Made by a program: the position numbers and the translations under genes. Source: Clostridium sp. CAG:632 (lineage in GTDB: Bacteria > Bacillota > Clostridia > Lachnospirales > Lachnospiraceae). From it: a DNA stretch of 19,541 nt. The stretch is from contig HF991369.1 in the NCBI GenBank assembly GCA_000431515.1, positions 234,129-253,669 on the forward strand, written 5' to 3'. Below are positions 14,555-19,541 of the stretch, piece after piece (within the stretch, counting starts at the first letter, position 1; every line of letters starts with the position of its first letter). The notes under the pieces were generated by a model. That model was not told the origin of the DNA. It worked only from the letters and a program-made list of their open reading frames with translations, and did not search any database.

Positions 14555-15784
14555 CTATAATCCCAGTTGATTCCATATATCCTCGAACCACCGTCTGATA
14601 GACTTAAACAGGTCTTTCAGCCATTGTTTCGCTGCCTCTTTACCATCATCCTCTTCCGTAGATGCTTCCTCAGTTGTTGATTCTTCGGTAGATGCCTCTT
14701 CGGTAGCCTCGGTCGTTCCCTCCGTCGCAGTATCCTCAGTTGCCGGTGTTTCCGTGGTCTCTGTAGTTTCAGTCGTTGGTGCCTCGGTCGTCCCCTCCGT
14801 CGTCGGAGCTTCTGTCTTCGGTGTTTCGGTTGTTCCTCCGGTGGTCGGAACCTCCGTACTTGCTGTCTCCGTCGTCACTGCCTCTGTAGTCGGAGCTTCT
14901 GTCTCCGGTGCCTCGGTCGTTGTTCCGGTGGTCGGAACCTCCGTACTTACTGTCCCAGTCGTTCCTGCCTCGGTTGTTGAAATTTCGGTTGTTGAAATTT
15001 CTGTTTCCGAGGAGTCCTCCGTAAGCCCCGGTACATATTGATTACCAATCACCGGTTTCTTCAGTTCTGTCTCTACAACCGGATAGAAGCTGCCGAACAT
15101 CTCCCGATCATGTGCACAAACCTGTACAACATCTCCTTTATGATATTTCTTCTGGAATGCATACATGTACTGCATGGTCCCGGAGATATTTTCCTGCTCC
15201 TTACCATCCTCTACATACATTGTTACATATAATTTTAATTCATATACCGAATCGGTATCATATGTGTTCTCGATTTCCTGTGAACGGACTCCGGAATCCT
15301 TGTAATCACATACCATATACGTACCGGAATAGAAATTATCCGTAAAATCATTTTCCCGGTCCACATGAATAAAGGTACCATCCTTATAAAGATAAAGTAC
15401 ACTGCCATCTGCGCCCTTTCTCCATGCCGTTCCGGACAGTTCATCCGCAGCCCCAAAGGCATGCTGGAAAATACTTCCGAAAAATATCAGTATTATAACG
15501 CCCGTTACAAGACTGATACCGCCCATGACAATTCCTGAAGTTGCCATTCCTTTTCCCTGTGTTTTCACAACCCCAAGGATACCAAGCACGACCGCTGCGA
15601 CCGCCAGTACCACTCCAAATGGTTGAACACAGATTAACAGAATTGAAAGAATTCCAAGAATCATAGCGGCAATCCCGAATCCCCGGACCTTCTTTTCCGG
15701 CCCCGTTCCTTCCGGCATTGTTTCTTTCGGTTCCTCCGCCGCTGCATTCACATCCTGTGTTTCATTTTGCATATATTCATTCAT
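14555..15784 (-). CDS. DUF4190 membrane protein with Thr/Glu-rich tail
   Basis: The 409-residue protein has no known function. After a hydrophilic N-terminus (1-33) it has a DUF4190-like region with hydrophobic helices at about 36-72 and 84-106, rich in Gly and Ala. A globular domain of about 115-250 includes TAWRKGADGSVLYLYKDGTF, a layout seen in lipocalin-like or DUF5640-type modules; that match is tentative. Residues 255-378 are a low-complexity tail of Thr, Glu, Pro and Ala repeats, like a cell-wall spacer or stalk. The last 28 residues (382-409) form a Lys/Trp/Phe-rich amphipathic helix that may dock on a membrane. There is no LPxTG motif. Its ATG overlaps the NUDIX stop by four bases. 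Length could vary between strains by slippage in the repeats. Confidence 0.85.
   Translation of the reverse strand: MNEYMQNETQDVNAAAEEPKETMPEGTGPEKKVRGFGIAAMILGILSILLICVQPFGVVLAVAAVVLGILGVVKTQGKGMATSGIVMGGISLVTGVIILIFFGSIFQHAFGAADELSGTAWRKGADGSVLYLYKDGTFIHVDRENDFTDNFYSGTYMVCDYKDSGVRSQEIENTYDTDSVYELKLYVTMYVEDGKEQENISGTMQYMYAFQKKYHKGDVVQVCAHDREMFGSFYPVVETELKKPVIGNQYVPGLTEDSSETEISTTEISTTEAGTTGTVSTEVPTTGTTTEAPETEAPTTEAVTTETASTEVPTTGGTTETPKTEAPTTEGTTEAPTTETTETTETPATEDTATEGTTEATEEASTEESTTEEASTEEDDGKEAAKQWLKDLFKSIRRWFEDIWNQLGL
14802..14975 (-). repeat. Tandem 87-base imperfect repeat in the Thr/Glu-rich tail
   Basis: Two 87-base units (14802-14888 and 14889-14975) share long identical runs: gtcggagcttctgtct begins both, and ccggtggtcggaacctccg recurs 87 bases apart at 14838 and 14925. 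They encode two STEVPTTG-to-EAPTTE blocks offset by 29 residues. Shorter, more decayed repeats of the same kind fill the rest of 14651-15022. Confidence 0.85.
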
Positions 15785-16371
15785 CTGTAAACCGCCTTTC
15801 CGATTCCATCCTGTTTATACACATCTCCGGGAATATCCTGCCCGTCCAGCACTACCCGGACCAGCTCTTCTCCCACATAATCCAGCTTCAAAGAAAAGAA
15901 ATCCTTTCGGGTTTCCAACAGATGAAAAAATACCTTATCTCCTTCCCAAATCGGGAGCTGATAAATAGCATCCTTTGGCACCCATTCCAGTGTCCCTTCC
16001 TCGCAGTCACTAATCGTTCCCTGATATTCATCCGCTGTATAGAGACACATATATTCCATATCTGCCTGCACGATATCATCCTTTACCAGCTTTCCGTCCT
16101 TCATCCATCCGACCGTATCCACATCCGGCTGTCGGAACGTAAATGTAACAATGCCCCGGAACTGCCATCCGGTAAGCGTTAGTCCCGTCTCTTCCCGCAC
16201 TTCCCGAAGCAGACACTCCTCCGGACTCTCACCGGCCTCAAAGTGTCCACCGACACCGATCCATTTATCCCGGTTTACATCCTGCCTCTTTTTAACTCTA
16301 TGAAGCATCAGGTACTGATCGTCCTTCTCAATATAACATAATGTTGTCAAATTATTGATATGCTCACTCAT
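15781..16371 (-). CDS. NUDIX hydrolase (MutT-like)
   Basis: This is a 196-residue NUDIX hydrolase that should cleave a nucleoside diphosphate linked to some moiety X. The full Nudix box is present from G42 to G63: GHFEAGE, then SPEECLL and REVREETG, matching G-x5-E-x7-REUxEE-x-G with E57, E60 and E61 as metal ligands. The N-terminal strand LCYIEKDDQYLMLHRVKK and the DKWIGVGGHFE stretch resemble 8-oxo-dGTP diphosphatases (MutT/YtkD type), so nucleotide-pool cleaning is a reasonable guess, but substrate cannot be read from sequence. The C-terminal 50 residues are longer than in minimal MutT. GAGGAATACGA precedes the ATG. It overlaps the DUF4190 gene by four bases and follows a terminator, so it probably starts a two-gene unit. 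Confidence 0.93.
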   Translation of the reverse strand: MSEHINNLTTLCYIEKDDQYLMLHRVKKRQDVNRDKWIGVGGHFEAGESPEECLLREVREETGLTLTGWQFRGIVTFTFRQPDVDTVGWMKDGKLVKDDIVQADMEYMCLYTADEYQGTISDCEEGTLEWVPKDAIYQLPIWEGDKVFFHLLETRKDFFSLKLDYVGEELVRVVLDGQDIPGDVYKQDGIGKAVYR

Positions 16372-16414
16372 TCGTATTCCTCATTCCGCAACCACAACTA
16401 TAATAAACCATAAC

Positions 16415-16439
16415 CAAAAACGGCGGCAGATTCTGCCGC
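16415..16439 (-). terminator. Terminator after the CobW pair
   Basis: On the minus strand GCGGCAG and CTGCCGC form a seven-base-pair GC-rich stem (16423-16439) with a three-base loop. It is followed by CGTTTTTGG. It lies about 26 bases past the stop of the second GTPase gene, in the 93-base gap before the NUDIX gene. Confidence 0.85.
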
Positions 16440-16464
16440 TGTTCTTGTATTGTTCCGGTCGGTA

Positions 16465-17415
16465 TTAATTAAATAATACAACCTCTTCCTTCGGTTTCTC
16501 CGCCGGTACCACCTTCGTCGCATAAATGACAGGTCCGTCTCCGCGGAATTCCCGGTAATATTCCTTCTTTATCGTTCCTGTGATCTCTACCCACTGACGA
16601 TCCTTCAGCATGGCCGCCATATCACTGACGCATTTAAAGCCGACAAATGCAATATCCTCTACGCAACAGGTCATGGCATGTCTGCCCGGTACAAATGCAT
16701 TCTTCGGATAATTCTTCGGTTTATATACCATTCCCTTAAAATGAATGGTCTTACCGACATATTTATCCGGATTATCTGAGGCATCAATATAAAAGATACC
16801 AAAGTCGTCATCTTCAATCTCAATGACATCTGCATTTAACTTATATGGAAGATCATCATCTGCATTTTCAAAATCCGTGCTTCCGTCTTCCTTTTCAAAT
16901 ACGATCGTTGCCATACGGTTATTGGCCTTTATGATTCTCCGGTACTCGCCCCGCTTGGTCTCCTCCGTACAACGGTTAAATATAACCAGATTGGCAGCGG
17001 ATACCTGCTCCATCATCATGGCACGCATATTATTCAGATAGCTGTCAAAGGTACTTGCATCAATATTTGCCACGATCTGTACTACCGTCCAGCCCTTTGG
17101 AACATTCAGATCAAACAGCTGCTGAAGCTTCCAGGTTCCGTTATATTCGATCAGCACCAGCTGCGGCTTGTACTGTGCCTGTAGCTTCATCAACCGTTCT
17201 GTCGTCAGATCTTCCGGTTCCTCGATCATTTCCAGCATAATATTATGTGCTGCAAGCTCGGCAGGGTCATACTCTTCCATACCTTCCTCACATACCAGCA
17301 GCAATGCACGGTCACCTTCATTGAAATTCTGCCCGATCAGTGTATTCTGAATAAATGTCGTCTTACCGCCTTCCAGGAAGCCAGTAAACAGATATACCGG
17401 TATTTCTTTTGCCAT
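16465..17415 (-). CDS. CobW-like GTPase with YcgQ/TIGR03943-type C-terminal domain
   Basis: The 316-residue protein joins a COG0523-like P-loop GTPase domain to a domain not typical of CobW. Walker A is TGFLEGGKTTF (11-21), with E15 in place of the usual G/S-A; the guanine-specificity site looks like FNRC (146-149). The CxCC metal motif normally found after Walker A in this superfamily is absent; a single C42 lies in that area. Residues about 205-305 resemble the C-terminal part of the YcgQ/TIGR03943 family, with FVPGRHAMTCCVEDIAFVGF at 241-260 containing the CC-x-x-D pattern, so a metal site may have moved here. AGGAGGAATTACT precedes the start. It lies 44 bases after the His-rich GTPase gene with no terminator between, so they should be co-expressed. 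A role in zinc or other metal allocation is inference. Confidence 0.86.
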   Translation of the reverse strand: MAKEIPVYLFTGFLEGGKTTFIQNTLIGQNFNEGDRALLLVCEEGMEEYDPAELAAHNIMLEMIEEPEDLTTERLMKLQAQYKPQLVLIEYNGTWKLQQLFDLNVPKGWTVVQIVANIDASTFDSYLNNMRAMMMEQVSAANLVIFNRCTEETKRGEYRRIIKANNRMATIVFEKEDGSTDFENADDDLPYKLNADVIEIEDDDFGIFYIDASDNPDKYVGKTIHFKGMVYKPKNYPKNAFVPGRHAMTCCVEDIAFVGFKCVSDMAAMLKDRQWVEITGTIKKEYYREFRGDGPVIYATKVVPAEKPKEEVVLFN

Positions 17416-17459
17416 AGTAATTCCTCCTACTGTCCTTCAAAACTGATTTCGCCCGGCTC

Positions 17460-18584
17460 CTATAACTGGAACAGTTTCTCCAGCTTATCCTCCTGTAATT
17501 TGCTGCCGATCACGCACAGCTTACCGGTATAATCCGGATTTCCCTTTCGGATCTCATATTCACCCGGTACCAGGTCAAAGTAGATCCACTCGCCATTTAC
17601 ATTCGGAACCATGCCCTTTGCTCTCAGGATAATACCATACTCCTCGCTCTCGGATAAGGTCTTAAGGATTGCTTCCATGTCAGAATCTGTATATTTATGT
17701 GGTGTCTCCTTACCCCAGCTTGAAAATACCTCATCCGCATGATGGTGATGATGGTGGTGATCATGACATCCGCATTCACCATGGTCGTGATCGTGATGAT
17801 CATGGTCATGGTCGTGATGATCGTGGTCACAATGATCATGATCGTGGTCATGATCATGCTCTTCATGGTCGTGATCGTGGTGGTCATGCTCATGGTCGTG
17901 GTCATGATGACACTCTTCTCCATGCTCATGATGATGTCCGCACTCCGGACATACCTCAGCCTCTTCCATCAGCTCGGCAACCAGTGAATTGCCCTCTGTC
18001 ATAGCCTTACGGATAACAGAACCGTTAATCTCATCCCAGGCTGTTGTGATAATTGCAGCCTTCTCATTATGCTCTCTTAACAGAGCTACGATTGCTTCCA
18101 GCTTGTCCTGTGCCATCTTCTGTGTCCGGCTTAAAATAATCGTACTTGCACTTTCAATCTGGTTATTGAAAAATTCGCCGAAATTCTTCATATACATTTT
18201 AGCCTTGGTTGCATCTGCAACTGTTACAAAACTGTCCAGTTCCAGCTCTGTCTCCTGTGCCACACCCTGAACGGCTTTGATAACATCCGATAGTTTACCG
18301 ACTCCGGATGGTTCAATAATGATACGATCCGGTGCATACTGTGTCAGAACCTTCTTCAGAGCCTCGCCGAAGTCACCGACCAGAGAACAGCAGATACAGC
18401 CGGAATTCATCTCTGTGATCTCAATGCCCGCATCCTTTAAAAATCCACCGTCAATACCGATCTCTCCGAATTCATTCTCGATCAGCACCAGCTTTTCTCC
18501 CTGAAATGCTTCTGCGATCAATTTCTTTATCAGGGTTGTTTTACCAGCTCCAAGAAATCCTGAAACAATGTCTACTTTTGTCAT
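17460..18584 (-). CDS. CobW/COG0523 family GTPase with long His-rich tract
   Basis: This is a G3E-family GTPase, probable metallochaperone. I chose the ATG at 18584 because it gives MTKVDIVSGFLGAGKTTL, the standard N-terminus, and has GGAGGCG upstream; a longer frame would run back through the promoter. The 374-residue protein has Walker A GFLGAGKT (9-16), the metal motif GCICC (62-66), and EPSGVGKLSD (91-100). The guanine-site region is SRTQK (152-156), and a CobW C-terminal domain spans about 305-374. Between the halves is a tract (212-282) with CPEC and about 35 His in 66 residues, mostly His-Asp alternation, plus C225, C252, C271 and C273. Such tracts bind Zn2+, Ni2+ or Co2+. No B12, urease or hydrogenase gene is nearby, so zinc is the most natural guess. 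Confidence 0.93.
   Translation of the reverse strand: MTKVDIVSGFLGAGKTTLIKKLIAEAFQGEKLVLIENEFGEIGIDGGFLKDAGIEITEMNSGCICCSLVGDFGEALKKVLTQYAPDRIIIEPSGVGKLSDVIKAVQGVAQETELELDSFVTVADATKAKMYMKNFGEFFNNQIESASTIILSRTQKMAQDKLEAIVALLREHNEKAAIITTAWDEINGSVIRKAMTEGNSLVAELMEEAEVCPECGHHHEHGEECHHDHDHEHDHHDHDHEEHDHDHDHDHCDHDHHDHDHDHHDHDHGECGCHDHHHHHHHADEVFSSWGKETPHKYTDSDMEAILKTLSESEEYGIILRAKGMVPNVNGEWIYFDLVPGEYEIRKGNPDYTGKLCVIGSKLQEDKLEKLFQL
17739..17936 (-). repeat. Low-complexity His/Asp codon tract in the CobW gene
   Basis: About 200 bases of near-repeating CAT/CAC and GAT/GAC codons encode the metal-binding loop. The DNA is simple enough to slip in replication, so length differences between strains would be expected. 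It ends in seven consecutive His codons. Long open frames read antisense across it are artefacts of this composition. Confidence 0.9.
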
Positions 18585-18664
18585 TTTAAAACGCCTCCAT
18601 TTGTTCATCCTGCCATGCAGGTATCTTCTATATCCAGTCTGCACAAGCGGCAGCTCTCCCTTTT

Positions 18665-18701
18665 GTACACCATGTACGATTGATATAGTGTTCCAAACTA
18701 T
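18665..18701 (-). promoter_or_regulatory. Inverted repeats in the leader of the CobW pair
   Basis: Two palindromes lie just after the predicted transcription start. ATAGT (18685-18689) faces ACTAT (18697-18701) across a seven-base loop. GTAC (18665-18668) and GTAC (18674-18677) are separated by five bases, in the minus-strand context TCGTACATGGTGTACAA. The second loosely resembles a half-decayed Zur/Fur-type operator, but the match is weak. They could equally be transcript structures or chance. Confidence 0.3.
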
Positions 18702-18708
18702 CCCTAGT

Positions 18709-18737
18709 ATTATATTCTTATTTTTCCGCATTGTCCA
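18709..18737 (-). promoter_or_regulatory. Promoter for the CobW pair
   Basis: On the minus strand TGGACA (18737-18732) is followed after exactly 17 bases by a perfect TATAAT (18714-18709). Transcription should start near 18702, giving a leader of about 118 bases before the GTPase start. It lies in the 173-base gap after spoIIP, where I see no terminator hairpin for spoIIP. Confidence 0.75.
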
Positions 18738-18757
18738 GTCTGACCTTTGCCTGCCAC

Positions 18758-19541
18758 TCAATTCCTGCTTTCTCCGGACAATACCCGATGTAAAATATAT
18801 GCCAGCGGCTCCATTGCATTTCTTGCCTCCTCCAATGTATTGGTCTGCCCGCCTACTTCGATCAGTGTTGCCTTCGGCCTCCGGTCCAGATTGTACTGAT
18901 ATCCTTTTATATATGTACGGCGCAGGAAATCCGGGTAATCTGCGGTTCCCTCCAGATATAGCTGCAGACTGAATGCCAGATTTGCCTGCCGATTCGGATT
19001 CGCCAGATACTCAAGCTCTCCGTTCGCTACCGTCCGGCTGACACCGTTAAAAAACATGATCTTTGCGGTCGGCTTTCCATTGATATTTGTTACCAGATGT
19101 GTATTTTCATTCAATCCATCCCGATGCAGGTCAATCACAACCTCAATCTCCGGATGCTCTGCCAGAATCCGGTCAATGCCCTCACCGGATGCCGTATAAG
19201 CATAATTCCGATCAACCTTTCCATCGATCCGGTCATAAACTGTTCGGTCATGATATACCCGGTATCCGTATCCTTCCAACAGCTCGGTCAGCGTATCTCC
19301 CAGACCGATTGGGGTATCCTCCAGCACATCCGGTCTGCTGTCTGCAAACATCTCCGAAGAGCTATGGGTATGATAAATCAGAATCTGATATCCGGTATCA
19401 TCCTGCTGCATTGTCATATCCATGGATAGCAAGGTATCCGCATTCATTTCATCCCGTTCCACATACGTGGTCGAATCTACAATATAACAGTTGTCGATCA
19501 GAAACTGAAAATCCGACAACTGTTCTCTGGAAAAACTCCTG
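18758..19541 (-). CDS. spoIIP: Stage II sporulation protein P, C-terminal part (runs off the right edge)
   Basis: SpoIIP is a cell-wall hydrolase (amidase and endopeptidase) that works with SpoIID and SpoIIM during engulfment of the forespore. The frame is open to the right edge, and 260 residues are visible, so the N-terminal signal/anchor is outside the window. The visible part starts in FSREQLSDFQFLIDNCYIVD, a normal internal SpoIIP stretch. The zinc-site motifs are IYHTHSSSE (His codons near 19372 and 19366) and VIDLHRDG (His codon near 19126). Later motifs are NPNRQANLAFSLQL and KATLIEVGGQTNTLEEA. The gene ends 173 bases before the CobW gene. It marks the organism as a spore former or a recent descendant of one. 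Confidence 0.95.
   Translation of the reverse strand, partial: RSFSREQLSDFQFLIDNCYIVDSTTYVERDEMNADTLLSMDMTMQQDDTGYQILIYHTHSSSEMFADSRPDVLEDTPIGLGDTLTELLEGYGYRVYHDRTVYDRIDGKVDRNYAYTASGEGIDRILAEHPEIEVVIDLHRDGLNENTHLVTNINGKPTAKIMFFNGVSRTVANGELEYLANPNRQANLAFSLQLYLEGTADYPDFLRRTYIKGYQYNLDRRPKATLIEVGGQTNTLEEARNAMEPLAYILHRVLSGESRN

Noticed and set aside
14754..15041. Val/Ser-rich antisense frame opposite the Thr/Glu tail, and a CRISPR-like look of the repeats
   Set aside because: The frame is the complement of Thr/Glu codons. The repeats are imperfect, in frame, and lack unique spacers, so they are coding low complexity and not a CRISPR array.
17669..18004. Long antisense frames (His/Asp/Arg-rich or Met/Val-rich) opposite the CobW gene
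   Set aside because: They come from the repetitive His/Asp codons of the real gene; they lack a ribosome binding site and resemble no protein family.
18585..18761. Longer N-terminus for the His-rich GTPase starting at 18761
   Set aside because: It would translate the promoter and leader. Family members begin at the MTKVDIVSGFLGAGKT start, which has a good ribosome binding site.

Overview
The window comes from a low-to-mid-GC, spore-forming anaerobic Firmicute, most likely a Lachnospiraceae-type Clostridium relative. Pointers are a six-gene Rnf complex in the clostridial order C-D-G-E-A-B, the sporulation genes spoIIP and ylmC/ymxH, and AGGAGG-type ribosome binding sites. It reads as ordinary chromosome: dense genes, short gaps, no insertion sequence, phage gene, tRNA, rRNA or CRISPR array. 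Every gene but one is on the minus strand, so the order below runs from the right edge leftwards. No stretch longer than 300 bases lacks a gene; the longest gap is about 170 bases (18585-18757).

Right end (19541 to about 16400): the 3' part of spoIIP, then two CobW/COG0523-type GTPases behind a good promoter at 18709-18737 and ahead of a terminator at 16415-16439. The first GTPase carries a long His/Asp metal-binding tract. The second lacks the usual CxCC motif but has a C-terminal domain resembling YcgQ/TIGR03943. Together they look like a metal (probably zinc) allocation unit. A NUDIX hydrolase and a DUF4190 membrane protein with a long Thr/Glu-rich tail follow, overlapping by 4 bases.

Middle (14521 to 5336): asnB with a near-consensus promoter, then a flavin/redox block. 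The block begins with a DUF1294-ApbE fusion (FMN transferase), a NusG-domain-II protein and a Gx-transporter-family membrane protein, followed by rnfC, rnfD, rnfG, rnfE, rnfA and rnfB. RnfD and RnfG carry the Thr sites that ApbE enzymes load with covalent FMN, so the block contains both the flavinylating enzyme and its substrates. Three successive rnf junctions overlap by exactly 8 bases. RnfE has a Cys-rich tail, and rnfB holds an in-frame 21-base tandem duplication. The rnf genes seem to have their own promoter at 10419-10447 as well.

Left end (5336 to 1): one plus-strand gene for an unrecognised single-pass membrane protein (4515-5297) converges on rnfB across a shared bidirectional terminator. 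It diverges from a ylmC-nrdR pair. Then comes comM-dprA-topA, a common Firmicute arrangement; topA runs off the left edge. The most interesting material is the flavinylation/Rnf block and the CobW pair. I see no clear sign of a completely new defence or mobile system.
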